A stretch of DNA of 64,000 nt, from positions 917,564 to 981,563 of the forward strand of contig QANU01003176.1 in the NCBI GenBank assembly GCA_003254905.1. The letters run 5' to 3'. A model generated the notes under the pieces. The model worked only from the letters and a program-made list of their open reading frames with translations, had not been told where the DNA came from and did not search any database. Of the stretch, positions 1-12,220 are shown piece by piece (position 1 is the first letter of the stretch; the number at the start of each line of letters is the position of its first letter). The DNA comes from Nissolia schottii (Eukaryota > Streptophyta > Magnoliopsida > Fabales > Fabaceae). Position numbers and translations under genes: made by a program.

Positions 1-343
1 TCTTACATTTTCCATTGCTGCTGTAAGATATAATTGTTCCTTCCCAAAATATTTGATTCCTTTCTCTAAAAACATTTATGTCTTGCTTCCTTTTTGTTTT
101 TACTCAAGAGACTTGCCAATTTCTTTCTCAATTTGAGACCTATACGTTGGACCCCTTCACTTTTATGGACTGTGTTTGCTTCAAATATTTGACCATGGAT
201 TTTGGGCACCACAACCATATTTTCCCTTTTTGTACTAAAGCATTTACTTTTCCTGAAACACTTCAATACACACATTAAAAAGTTCACATAGTATTTGTCA
301 TCAAATATAATAATTTAAAATTATAACTCAACAATCTCCCCCT
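1..343. other. Intergenic DNA, no gene seen
   Basis: AT-rich sequence with no recognisable coding exon, RNA gene or repeat boundary. Open frames on both strands here are short, and their translations resemble no known protein. Confidence 0.6.
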
Positions 344-656
344 TGATGGTCCAAATTTGATATATATATATATATATATAAAAGAAGAAGGCCCAGAATT
401 CTTTTATTTTTAACTTTAGTTTATAGGAAAACGAAGAGCGCGTTCTGCGAAATTGGAGTGCGCTATGAGCAGACCAAAAACCCTTTTGAAAATTGGAACC
501 CCAGAGCCCCAATCGGAGGAGAATGGCATCATCTGGTTCTCTTAAACTGAAATTGAAAGAGCTGAGCAGAGCGTTCTGCGCTTCTTCATCTTGTCATCGG
601 AAGTTGGGAAGCCAAAGCAGCGTCCGGAGTTATTCGAAGGGCGAGGGGGAAGGTGT
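344..656 (+). pseudogene. Duplicated 5' end of the RAD52-1-like gene (promoter, leader, presequence only)
   Basis: This block matches 2939-3243, the start of the complete RAD52-like gene downstream, almost base for base. By eye there are four substitutions, one single-base indel and a longer (TA)n tract. It carries the upstream leader, the ATG at 523 and about 45 codons of exon 1, then similarity stops inside the exon just after a GEGEG-coding stretch. The frame runs on into unrelated sequence and ends at 693, giving a hypothetical 56-residue peptide. The retained residues (start MASSGSLKLK, rich in Ser, Arg and Lys, few acidic residues) look like a mitochondrial presequence. No later RAD52 exon follows, so the copy cannot make the DNA-binding domain. 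It is a recent partial duplication or, less likely, an assembly artefact. Confidence 0.85.
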
Positions 657-1102
657 AGAAACCCTAATATGTAGAAACATCACATTTCTTTAATAATCAG
701 TCACTCTCCGTTATTGGATCCTTTAGCAAAAAATTTTTTCTCTTTCTTTCGCATTATATAATAATGAAATAAAAATAGAGAAAGAGTACCTCTCCTACGT
801 TTTCACCTCACTTAAGTTACCTCTTCACGGGACAAGAAAACTTGTGGCAGGCAGCAACGCATGCATGAATATCGAGGAGAAAGACACACCAAAACTCACG
901 TTGCCTGCCAGAGGAAGTAGGAGAAAAAGGAAAAAAGAAAAAAGGGAAACCGAAAAATTGGGTACACAAGCACACAAAACATGCAGGGCGTTTTGCAATA
1001 GGCGTTTCTTAACATATGGACCAAAGATAAAATGCAAAGGGATAAGCACCTCCTTTCTTTGTATCCACCCTACAACATAGTTCTCTTGGTCTGCATCCAA
1101 TT
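657..1102 (+). promoter_or_regulatory. Upstream region of the GDSL gene
   Basis: Spacer between the partial RAD52 copy and the GDSL start codon. It has a TATATAA word at 755-761 and a purine-rich A/G tract near 920-955. I see no coding exon. A promoter role is inferred from position only; the distance from the TATA word to the ATG (about 340 bp) is long for a leader, so the true start may lie closer. Confidence 0.4.
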
Positions 1103-2621
1103 ATGATGAGAATGAGGGAATATGTAAGCAATGCAGCAGTGGTGCTTGTCCTGCTGTTGCTATGCTGTGACGGGGTGGCGCAAGTGATGTCACAGTCAGA
1201 GAGAGTCCCTGCTTTGTTTGTTTTCGGAGATTCATTGGTTGAAGTTGGCAACAACAACTTCCTAAGGACCATTGCAAGGGCTAATTTCTTCCCTTACGGC
1301 ATCGACTTCGGCACCATTGGTACTGGCCGCTTCTCCAACGGCAAATCCTTCATTGACTTCATCGGTAAAGTCAGCATTAATCATCTATTTCCTTATCACC
1401 CCTTTTGGTAATAAATTCCATTTTCAAGTAACTTGTACCTCTTTACAGGAGACCTGTTGGGGGTTCCCTCTCCTCCACCTTTTGCAAATCCCACCACTGT
1501 TGGCGCCAGGATACGCAACGGAGTCAATTATGCATCAGCTGCTGCTGGCATTCTTGACGAATCAGGGCGACACTATGTACTTTACTTTACGCACTCACTT
1601 CCCTTCATCATTTTAATTATAAACATGCATGTAACAAGTTATGTTATAATGATTTAGTTAGTATTATTATTTGTCAAGATCCTCCGTGTGTGTGTGTGAA
1701 TGTGATGCAGGGTGATCGGTTTAGCATGAACCGCCAAATCCTCAACTTCGAGAGCACATTGAGACAGTTCGGGACAATGATGAATGGACCCGCTTTGAGT
1801 CAATATTTAGCCAAGTCCATAACAGTTGTAGTGATTGGAAGCAGTGACTACATCAACAACTACCTCGTCCCTACCTTGTATGGCTCCAGTTTAAATTACA
1901 CCGCCCCACAGTTTGGCAATCTCCTTGTTAATACCTTTGTCCGACAAATTCTGGTAGCCTTTTTTCTTTTTTTGATCTCTTCCTCATGTATGTGCCACAA
2001 CAGTTGCTTTTGGATCTATATGTGGTGTATTTAATTTGCTGCAGGCACTGCATGGCCTAGGACTGAGGAAGTTCTACTTAGCAGGGATCGGACCACTGGG
2101 TTGCATCCCTAACCAGCGAGCCACCCTTATAGCCCCGCTAGGAAGGTGCGTGGAGTTAGTTAATCAGATGGTTGGAACCTTCAATGAAGGGCTCAGATCA
2201 TCGGTGGAGCAGCTCAACAGAAACCATCCTGATTCCATGTTTTTGTATGGCAACACTTATGGTATATTTGGTGACATGCTAAACAATCCTGCTGCCTACG
2301 GTATGCTATATGTGTGTGTCTATATATATATATTAATTTGTTCTCGAACTCGAAACAAATTGCAATGACGAATCTTTTATTTATTTATTTATTTTTGCAG
2401 CGTTTTCTGTGATTGATAGAGCTTGTTGTGGGCTTGGAAGGAACCAAGGGCAAATAACATGCGTGCCTATGCTAATTCCATGTGCATTCAGAAACCAGTA
2501 TCTCTATTGGGATGCCTTCCACCCTTCGCAAGCTGCAGTCTATGTCTATGCTTGGAGAGCGGTTAATGGGCCCCCCATTGACGCCTATCCTATCAATGTG
2601 AAACAAATGGCTCTCCTTTAA
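1103..2621 (+). CDS. GDSL esterase/lipase, five exons
   Basis: Exons 1103-1364, 1449-1576, 1711-1953, 2045-2300 and 2401-2621 join in frame to 369 residues, usual for plant secreted GDSL (SGNH) hydrolases. A hydrophobic signal peptide fills residues ~10-28, so an apoplastic or secretory location is expected. Block I is FGDSLVEVGNNN with the nucleophilic Ser, then GRFSNGK. Block V is DAFHPSQAA with the catalytic Asp and His. Block III reads VIGSSDYINNY where the family normally has GSND, so the oxyanion-hole Asn appears to be Ser (codon AGT). The family hydrolyses ester bonds of lipids, cutin precursors or acetylated cell-wall polymers; the substrate cannot be read from sequence. The five-exon structure is the plant norm. 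The gene is closest in feel to the At1g71250 clade (inference). Confidence 0.93.
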
Positions 2622-2938
2622 CTCACTCTATCTATCTATCTATCTTTATATAAGATAAAATGTACCAAAATCGAAGTAAATCCTACATCTTCTGTCATTG
2701 AATGATATGTATGAAATGATGCATATATGAAAATGAGTCTTTCTAATTGTTGTTGTTATTCTTTTTTTAACAAGTCTAACACAAGGGCTTAGTTTTTGAT
2801 GAACCGAAATTAAATCACTCATAGTTTATGGTAATGGGCCTCAAAGCAATGGTGGTCGTCCTTATCGTTAGTGAGCGAAAGCAAACGTACAGGGCCCAAC
2901 CCACCCATCCCACACAGGGATACCTTGTTGCGTGACAT
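2622..2938. other. 3' flank of the GDSL gene
   Basis: A short (ATCT)n tract at about 2628-2644 sits in the probable 3' UTR. The rest is AT-rich spacer up to the duplicated block. No gene is seen. Confidence 0.5.
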
Positions 2939-3243
2939 AATGGTCCAAATTTGAGATATATATATAAAAGAAGAAGGCCCAAAATTCTTTTATTTTTAAC
3001 TTTAGTTTATAGGAAAACGAAGAGCGCGTTCCGCGAAATTGGAGTGCGCTAAGAGCAGACCAAAAACCCTTTTGAAAATTGGAACCCCAGAGCCCCCAAT
3101 CGGAGGAGAATGGCATCATCTGGTTCTCTCAAACTGAAATTGAAAGAGCTGAGCAGAGCGTTCTGCGCTTCTTCATCTTGTCATCGGAAGTTGGGAAGCC
3201 AAAGCAGCGTCCGGAGTTATTCGAAGGGCGAGGGGGAAGGTGT
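2939..3243 (+). repeat. Right-hand copy of the ~0.3-kb direct repeat
   Basis: This is the intact partner of the block at 344-656. It covers the leader and the first ~45 codons of the RAD52-like gene. The two copies are in the same orientation, about 2.6 kb apart, with the whole GDSL gene between them. Identity is about 98% by eye outside the (TA)n tract. Confidence 0.88.
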
Positions 3244-4438
3244 GAAAGTGGAAGAAGATGTCGCTCCGAGCTCGGGGATCTGTAGGCCTCTCTCTGAAAT
3301 ACTGAAGGAGCTCAACAAGAAGGTCCCCGATTCCCTCGTCAAAACCCGCCACGAGCGTGACGGCTTCGCCATCCGTTACATTCCCTGGTATTCCTATCCA
3401 CCCATCCATGCTCTCTCTCTCTCTCCATCACTTCACGTTTCATGCTGCTATCATTGTTTCTTTTTCACAGGCACACTGTTAACCGCATTTTGAACTTGCA
3501 CGCTCCTGGTATGTATGCTATTGCTGTGCAATGTCATGCTCCTTTTACTCTTTTGGTTTTCCTTTCTAATTTTTCGTTTGTGAATCATAGAGTGGTCCGG
3601 CGAGGTTCGGAATATCAGCTATTCCGCCGATGCCAAGTCCGTCTCTGTTGTTTACCGTGTTACACTTTATGGCACTGACGCTGAGGTACCACCCCTTACT
3701 CACTTCCTCATTTCCTGTGGTATGCTTACTTACGGAACTTGTCTGCTTTCTCACAACCATTTTATAATTTCAAATGTCAATCATGTATTCCGTCTACCTA
3801 TTTTGACTAAACATTATAACTTGCAATTCAAGATCATTTGGAGTTGTTGATGGATCCTCAAACCTGCTAAATAAATCACATGGCTTACCTATCAGTGTAT
3901 CACCAACATTGAATTTAAAATTGTGTATGCTAGGGTTAATAGAACTGGTCATTGGTAACTTTGTAACTTTCTTATCCGTAAATTACTTACCAATTATCGA
4001 ACTTAACAGTTAGTTTTATGTGATTGGCATGATTTCTTCATTTTTTCTGTCTATATGACTGTACAATTGTTCTTACATTTTTTGCCTTTTGACTTCACTT
4101 CCACATGCAATGTTCACTTTACCTTTCTGCTCTTGTTCTTAACTTTTTTCTCTTGTTATCTATAAATGTTAAAGAATTAATATTCTGTGGTGATTAAGTC
4201 AGAAAATGTAGGAACAGACCTCAGTTGTTTTTTAGGCTCCTGTTCATAAGTAACCTTCTGGTTGTTTTTCACTAAACCCCATTTATTTCTCTAGATATTT
4301 AGGGAATCCACTGGTACTGCTTCAGTGGATGACACTGGTTATGGAGATCCTGTACAGAAGGCAGAAGCAATGGCTTTTCGTCGAGCTTGTGCACGCTTTG
4401 GGCTGGGGCTCCACCTTTATCACGAAGACTCATCATGA
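3110..4438 (+). CDS. RAD52-1: RAD52-like organellar DNA-binding/repair protein (RAD52-1 type), four exons
   Basis: Exons 3110-3387, 3471-3508, 3591-3685 and 4295-4438 join to 184 residues, matching the short plant RAD52-1 proteins (Arabidopsis At1g71310, also called ODB1, about 176 aa). The first ~45 residues are basic and Ser-rich, like a mitochondrial presequence. The rest is the RAD52 N-terminal ssDNA-annealing domain, ending in the typical pattern GDPVQKAEAMAFRRACARFG followed by LGLHLYHED. Plant RAD52-1 binds single-stranded DNA, promotes strand annealing and works in homologous recombination repair in mitochondria and nucleus (family knowledge). The protein lacks the RAD51-binding tail of yeast and animal RAD52, as all plant members do. 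Intron 3 is 609 bp. The promoter and presequence are duplicated upstream of the neighbouring GDSL gene. Confidence 0.92.
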
Positions 4439-7400
4439 TCAGGTTTGATGTCTTGGTAATTGCCATTTCTTCTTTTAGCCTATGTTTATACGAGACCAGA
4501 TATATAGATCCGTTCATACTAGAGGGAAGCATTTTGTTATTTGTCACTTGATGGTGGCCTACCAAGCTTCTGTCTTTATATGTTAGGTTTTCCCCATGTT
4601 CTCCCTGTTGGGGTTCTCCATTTTTCCGCATAGTGCATATGCAGTAGGGAGAATTGATATTTTGCTTCACTTTTGATGTGAAACATGGGTTCTAAATTTC
4701 TTGCATTATGTTTTATTCCTGCTACTAGCACTTTTTTCCTTACAAGACAAGTATTAGTTTTTACTACATTTTGTAACTTGTAACAAGCTAAATCATGTTC
4801 ATTGCGTTGAATTATGGAATAGCACGGGCCAAAAAACCTTATTAGGATATCATTAGTTGCAGTCATGGAATGACAAATAAAACTCATTGAAGACAGGTGA
4901 TCAGATTTAGTGAAATCAAATGAAAGTGTAAAAGTAATTTAAGCAAACCTATTAATCTGGGCAGTTGTAGCTCATGGAAGAAACTTGCCTTTGTAATGGT
5001 AATAGCTACTACGTTCAGTTAAAGTCTAGTTTTGGTTGAATATGTTCTATATGTGTTGCATATGCAAATCCAAATACGGAATTGTCTTCAACACAATTTC
5101 CACACTAGTGTTGCGGCTTTTTTGGCCAATGTGTTGAGATTTTATTTTTGGGTTCGTGGATGTGTCGAGTATTACATGTTATATAAGAAACAAGAAGTAC
5201 TTCATTTGGTCTTTGGACGATTAGGCCCATTGTTTTGAAAATCAACTAAGCTGACTGATTGAAAGGTTTGAAACTACCAAAAACAAAAAATAAAAATAAA
5301 AATAAAAATGAATGGTTTGAAAGTGACAAACAGCAGGCACAAATTTGAAGGGCTGGGAAAGTGGGTTGGTTGCAGTGTGTCTTATAATGCAAGTTTAACC
5401 GGTTAATAGTTGCTTCGAACACGAGAACGGAATCCAATCCAAACCGCAGAAACTGAGAGCATTGAGTCAAAAACGGGGTTGGGTTGCAGTTGTGTCATAA
5501 AATGTGGGTCTGAGGGGACCAATTGTCTGCTGTTGCATAATTGGATTTGAGTCTGGCACATGGACAGGAGCATCCTCTTCTCTCAGAGCTGATTAAAGAG
5601 AACCGCGTGGCATGCAGAGCTCTGCTACTAGAGAAAAATTCCCTTAATCATTCATTGTAGGGACCTTATGATTTCTTCTCTATTTGCTAATTTAAAAATC
5701 TAGACGTTATATGTGTGCAACCCAAAGATTGACAAAATAATTATGATTCAAACATTGTTTTCATTACAATTTCAAGAAAAAGAAATGGTAAACATATGTA
5801 CGACGATACTTTATCAAGAAAAAATGTATAAAATGTAATTGTTAGCCAGCTTGTGGTAATAAGTAAGCGACAAAAGGATGTATTATTCTATGGGATAACT
5901 ATCTGATGGCAGAAAATATAATTTGTTTAATTTATTATAGAATAAGATGATGGTTTCAAACTAAATGACATTTTATAAAGGCAAATATTTGATAGTCTGA
6001 CTTGCTCATGCACAATTTCCAGACCTAGGGCTCCAACAAGGCGCGGGAGTTATACCTATATGTGGATTTGTTAACTATTGAATTGTCTGCTTGTTCTTCT
6101 ATTTTTATTTTTTATTTCTATCTGTCCGATATCATAAACCATTATTATTTATGATCAACTTGATTACTAAATGTCGAAATTAGAACTTGGTTATAACTTA
6201 TAATACAAGTTGCAATAATTGTGAGCTTAATTGATATTGGTCAAGCCTCACTTGGTCAGATTAATCGGACTGAGAAGTCACAAAATAACTCGTAGGGTAA
6301 AAACTCGTAAGAAAGAATTTGGGAAGTTATATGGATTAGTATATTTACTACCTGTGGGATCAATTTATTTATTTTTATTATCACTTTGAATCACGAAATA
6401 TATTTTATGGTAATTAAGCTAGAAAGTTTTTGAGATGATTCACTTCTTCCTCTAGTTACGTTCTCTATATATGAAAGTTGGTATCAAGAACAATCAGATT
6501 TTGTGTAACTACTTTTATTTTCCCTTTAGCAACCAAGCAGAGTGACTGCGGGAATGGTGATTGGGGATTAGTGGGTAGCGTGGATACTGGATTTGATAGA
6601 GAGAGGTGGGTGGTGGTGTGGGACCGTTGACAGTGCACTTGAGGTGATAGACAATAGAAGCAGCATGTATGTGTGTGTGTGTGTAGTGTAGGAGTCTATG
6701 GTACTCCTGATTCCATCCTTCTATTTTGTTTTTTGATTTTGTATTTTTTCGTTTCAAACTAGAATACAAAGTAGTAGTAGTAATCCTCCTTCCTCATTGA
6801 TTTTAGTCCTGGCCTTCTTTGCAATTTGCAGACATAAAAGGGGGGAACAGAAATAGTTGGTGTGCGCTGTAATTGGCTGTCTCTACAGTGAGTCGGTCAT
6901 ACTGATCCATTATACCTGCTTTCTCTCTCTATCTCTGTCACTCTCTGCTCAGTCCTCACTCCAAAGTTGGAGACAGCTGCGTCGACCCCACCTGCCAGAT
7001 ATTCATGCATACACAATTCCTTATTTTCTTCCCTTTCATCTCTATAAAACGCCCTTCATTGGTTCCTTTTATCACCACTCTGCCATTCCGTTCATTTGCC
7101 ACTCTTGTCGGACACGTGGCACGTGACTTGCTACTGCCAGTTGCCACAATCCAAATTATTATTATTGCAACCTTAGAATTCTCGACGGATGATGATCGAT
7201 GTCAACTGAATTGACAATCTCATGTTGAAATATTGTTGATGATTGAAATTATCTTAAATTTTAGAACAGTGAATTATACAGTTATCATTGATGTTATTCA
7301 ATCAATTAACACAAACACGAAAGTATATTCCTATATAAAATTCTTGGATTATTTCCATAAATCTTTAATCAGTTAAAAAAAGTACTGCACAACTCATATC

Positions 7401-10033
7401 ACTCTCGGCATGTTTCAATAACATTAGAAGGATAGCAATTTACTAGCTAGGTTAAATTGCCGCCTTATGGATAAGAGCGAGGGCGACACGTTGAACTATT
7501 GTTATTATAAACTACTTTAAAGTTTATTTGGTAATGTCATACATTGTTCTCAGTTGGAGCACTTCTTTCTCATTGTGCCATGAGGATTAGTCATCTTTAT
7601 CATCAAAGTCAACAATTACAACTCCTTTGTGTTAAAATTTAGAAGATGCATAATGGAACTCATAGATGAACCTAATAAGGAACTCCCAGGATGTTGCTCC
7701 CGCAGAATGAAATGAACCTTATAACTCATCAATGTCCGCAGGAATTTCTCAATTATATCATGTTCATTGGAGAGTCATGCTACAAGAATATTAAAATTTT
7801 CTTTTTCTTTTTTCTTTCTTATACGTAAAAAATGCATTTAACATTAAATAAATACTATTATATAAACACTTATTTGTCCTTATTCCTATTTCCAATAATC
7901 TATACGGCGTATGTCTAGATGCAACTGGTGGTCCAACTGGAACTAGTGTTCCACTGCTTAGGGAATACCTATGTATGTCTACAAGCAACGCTTCGCTAGT
8001 GCTGCTACACCTTTCTACGACGGGCCAAAACGTAGGCATGCCCCTTGAATAGGATTAGTTTATATTTTACAGTGTAAAATATGTCACCTCCATTGAGAGT
8101 TCTTTAAAATCGTTTACAAGAATCTACATGAAATTAGTAGTGTTTTTGTTTATTTAGTAATTCAATAAGAGGATAGAGCTTAATTTCAAGAGGTTGAATC
8201 CTCGTGTTTGGTTGAATTGTTTTATTGAGGTTGACAATTTTTTTAGATTAGCAATTCTCAAAGTCGAGACTTCTGGGAGAAAGTGATACTAATGCTTGTT
8301 GAATTAGAGTTGGTTTGCTATTAATGTTGAAATGTATATCTTATCGTTTAAAGTAGAACATTTCTCTATAATTTGAAGCTCTAATAATTGTTGGTAAAAT
8401 ATCCTTTATTTTTTTCCCATATATGAAGTTATGCTTATGCCCAAACTGAAATATTTCTAAACTCTAATTCAAGAACGGTTTGCTTTTAGTAAAAAAAAAG
8501 GTTGTATGAATAATTTTTTCATTTATTAGAAAAAATAAAATTAATTGTTTCATTTTAAAGTCAAGACATGCTACTAGCTCTAACAATAATTTATATATAA
8601 TAGTACTTAGAAATGACATGAAAACATAATTAGGAGTGAGAAAGCAATAGCATAACGACCACCAATGCTCTCCATTTTTTTTTTAAAGCTGGACGCAGTT
8701 TTAAAGTGAAACAGAAATGTTGGATCAGATTGTTGATGAGATGGGACCATGCTAGTTTTGAATTAATTCTAATTGATTAGGTTTGGATGCAGCTAATGTA
8801 ACTGTTATATACCATACCGTCATACGGAGAGACTCGAGTAATTAAGGTTTTGGCTTTTAAGATGTGCTACTTTACAACAAAACTACTACTCCATTCCGAT
8901 ACGCCATTTAATAGAGTGATGGGCCATGCATGGAATCTAGGTGCAGGTGACTATGTAAGGTGGTTAGAGGCAATGGACCAAACTAATGGGAAATGCTTGT
9001 TACACATGAATAAAAGGTTGCATCTCCATCTTCATTGGTACTTTGTTAAAATTGAATAAAATCGTCTGTAATTATCGTAGATTGAAGCTATATGATCAAA
9101 TTACGGGCGGATATTAGCGATTTCTCAGTGAAAGAGCGATCATGAAACCATTAATTCCCCATAAAGATATTTCTATTAAAATCTATTAAAATCAGTGACT
9201 GTAACTAGCTATTCTTTATATTTACTGATGGTAGTTTTTTTTTTATTCTTTAATCATGTGGCGTGTTTGATTCTTACCTATGAAAATGAAACAATATTTT
9301 ATCATTTGTAATTTATTATTTTGTGTGAACTCAATTATTATAAGTGAATTAGTTGTTATTATAGGTGATAAATACCTTGAACTCATGAAAAAGAAGCAAT
9401 GCCTCTTTGTTCACTGACATGTTTTGCTATATCCTTTTAAACATTTTCTTAATAGTAGAAGAAATAAAAAGTAGATATAATTAATTTTTAAAAAGTTAAA
9501 AGTAATTAATTCTTGTTCTATCTACTACTAATTAGGAGGATGTTGCATTACTCAATACAAAATGAGCTAGCACGCTTTGTTATCAGAATCCGACATATAA
9601 TGAGAAATTCTGAAACCGGAATGTTGGGAGGGGTGGAAAGATGTGATCATGAAATGTGAGAGAACATTATTGGTTAGAAAAACCAAGGGTTAAATTAAGA
9701 GTTTTGATTAATAAGTGCTTTTAAGATATTTGTTAAAAAATTAAGAAAATAAAATTATTCATTGAAAAATTTCTATTCTTACTTTCTTTTGTTAGCTTTT
9801 CCCTTAAATTAATTTGCACACATGTATTTTGGTATAGTTTGAACATTATATTGCTCAACCTTTAATTGGTTGAAGTGATTTGTTTTTTCGTAAGAAGATA
9901 TTATGATTTATCTTTAGAAAAATATTATGCTACCGGCATAACGGTAGATATTTTTGTTTACAGTTATGTTATATATTTTGACACCTCATCCTATCAAAAG
10001 TTAAAAATACTCTTTTTTTTTTTTTAAAATCAT
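4439..10033. other. Long AT-rich intergenic spacer
   Basis: No exon chain, RNA gene or intact mobile element could be supported. The first few hundred bases may be 3' UTR of the RAD52-like gene. Visible features are an (AAAAAT)n-like tract near 5285-5308, a (TG)n tract near 6670-6683, a CT-rich stretch near 6920-6955 and a locally GC-richer island at about 7900-8045. A short open frame at 8850-9059 lacks any family resemblance. Confidence 0.5.
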
Positions 10034-10187
10034 GATTTTCTCATTTTTTAATTAAATAGTTATGTTTATCATTTTATTATTTATCAAAGAGTTAATAATT
10101 ATATTCACATGAGATTATCTTATAAATAAATGGTAAAATGATAAACATAATTCTCTTTTTTTTTTTAATTTTAAAAATGAAAAAATC
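10034..10187. mobile_element. Hairpin MITE-like inverted repeat
   Basis: Two imperfect inverted arms, about 10034-10083 and 10125-10187, share the core TATGTTTATCATTTTA on opposite strands, with a ~40-bp loop between them. The whole would fold into one long hairpin and has no coding capacity. The outer ends run into poly-T/poly-A tracts, so exact termini and target-site duplication could not be fixed. A small non-autonomous DNA transposon is the simplest reading. Confidence 0.55.
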
Positions 10188-11605
10188 TCTATCTGTTTTT
10201 ATTAACATTTTCACGCAAAACTAAGAGTGTGCAATATATGCGCTCATCTTCAATGCAAAACCAATGTTTGCTATCCCAACTGCATTAAGTTAAATATAGA
10301 CAAAAAGAATATAATGACATGGAATTTCTTTAGTTTTGCATAGTTTATAGCAGAACTAGTTGTTTTTTCATTTTTTTTATAATAATAATAATACAAAGAA
10401 AAGCAGGTAAACGCATGGGATCACTCAGTGTGGTCAGTATCTGCTTTAGACAACCGCCATCGGAGGGTTGACCGTTGACTTCCCTGTTGGCGCCACCCAC
10501 CCTCCTTCCGTTCCGTTTGATGGCTTGTGTTGTTCGTCCCAAAACGCGGGCAAAAAAGGTAATTAAGAAAAGAGAGTGAGGGTAATTATGCACCCCCACA
10601 CTACACCACACCACACCACATGTCTCCTCAAAATAATAGAAAGTGCAAAGACGAAGGAACATAATAATATCGCTGCATCATCCACTCTCACGCCCCCATG
10701 ATTGCGCGTGGAACTCCCCCACACACCACACCACCACAACTGTTCAGTGCTCACCCGTAATCACAGGCACGTGCGTCACGCGCCTTCTGATCCGGTTCGC
10801 TTGCGCTTCTAAACCGGTATACGCATTTCTTTGGACCGCCTCGAACCGATTACAGTTGATATCGTCTCTTTGGTTACATCCTGTTCAGGGGTTTGCTTAG
10901 AGTTTAATTTGTTTGACCGAAAAAACGAGTAAAAACTTAGGATGGTAATGATATTTTAAAAGGAGGATTTCACTTTAAAGATGAAAATAAATAGTTCACA
11001 TCTTTAGATTAATATTAATAAAATGTGATTTTTATGTTAAATAATTTTATGATTGATATCTAACAGAAACAAAAGAAGGACTGTAAAAATAATGTTTGCT
11101 TATATGTAAACTATATACATCTTGATATGGTGTACACTAGCTGAATCCGTGTATAATATTTAGCTATAGATAACCATAGAGTATCAATACCAGGCCAAAG
11201 TACCAGAGTAATCCCTATTCAATATTTATAATGATAATCCAACCTATTGACGACTAATGCATTGGTTATAGTTTTTTTTTTTTTTGGTAAGTGGTTAAAA
11301 TTTATTCAAGACTAGGGAATAAGAACCTGGGAACAGACCAAAAGAATGGCCTCCATACAGTGACTATAGTGAACAAATTGTGTATGGAGGATGCGTTTAA
11401 TTTGGCTTTATGATCTTACAGGATTGTAATTTCCCTTAAGTTAGAGAGAAGAATTTGTAGTATTGGAGAGAGAGAATGGTGTATTAAGGTAACGCGGTCC
11501 GGTCGATGAAATGGAGGAAATAGGAGTAGGACCGGTTTGGTTGGGTTTATTATTATTATTTTTTTAAAAGGGGTTGAATAATGGAAGCAGGTGGGGGCTG
11601 GTGTG
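10188..11605. other. Intergenic DNA upstream of the RRM gene
   Basis: GC-richer between about 10430 and 10880, with C/A-rich (CACAC, ACCAC) motifs, then AT-rich. At about 11268-11400 a run of T is followed by sequence that, read on the minus strand, looks like a retroposon 3' end with a poly-A tail. The evidence for that is weak. No gene is seen. Confidence 0.4.
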
Positions 11606-11669
11606 TATATAATTCATGTCCTTATTATGTGAGGCCCTTTCCTCCTTTTTTTGCTTTCTCTTCCCTCCC

Positions 11670-11710
<41 letters not shown>

Positions 11711-11783
11711 TCTATTTTATGTCTTTTGATCTATCTATCTATCTCTGACCTAATTGTCTCTCTTCTCTTTCTCATCACTCAAT

Positions 11784-11818
<35 letters not shown>

Positions 11819-12032
11819 CACCATCCACAACACAACCCATATGCCTAGCCAGCCTTGAGAAGATCCATCTAAATTTAGCGGGTGTTTCCTCATCTAGATC
11901 TGTCCACACACTCATTGTTTGAGAGCAGCGGCAACAACATATCAAGGAGAGGGTTTTGCTGTAGCAGCTAGCTGACTCATCAGTAGTAGTAGAGGAGGAT
12001 ATATACATATAATAAGCACAAGAAGAGAGAAG
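11606..12032 (+). promoter_or_regulatory. TATA box and CT-rich leader of the RRM gene
   Basis: TATATAA at 11606-11612 is followed about 30-40 bases later by a pyrimidine-rich region (TTTCCTCC type) that suits a plant transcription start. The presumed leader of ~390 bases holds two long (CT)n tracts, about 11675-11700 and 11790-11816. A five-codon upstream reading frame starts at about 11841 and ends well before the main ATG. Assignment is from position and composition only. Confidence 0.5.
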
Positions 12033-12220
12033 ATGACTCCAGTGAACTTGGCAGGGCAGTTTGGTGACACGACATACACGAAGGTGTTTGTTGGAGGTTT
12101 GGCTTGGGAGACTCAGAAAGAGACCATGAAGAAGTACTTTGAGCAATTCGGTGACATCTTGGAGGCTGTTGTCATCACTGACAAAGCCACCGGAAGATCT
12201 AAAGGCTACGGATTTGTATG

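Noticed and set aside
493-693. A second RAD52-like gene
   Set aside because: Only the leader and part of exon 1 are present; no later exon follows before the GDSL gene. Treated as a partial duplicate.
825-1100. 91-residue minus-strand frame upstream of the GDSL gene
   Set aside because: No ATG-supported family, low-complexity hydrophobic translation and position in the likely GDSL promoter. A chance frame.
11268-11400. LINE or SINE 3' end on the minus strand
   Set aside because: Only a poly-T run and a vaguely typical tail are visible. No coding remnant or target duplication could be shown, so it is mentioned only in the spacer entry.
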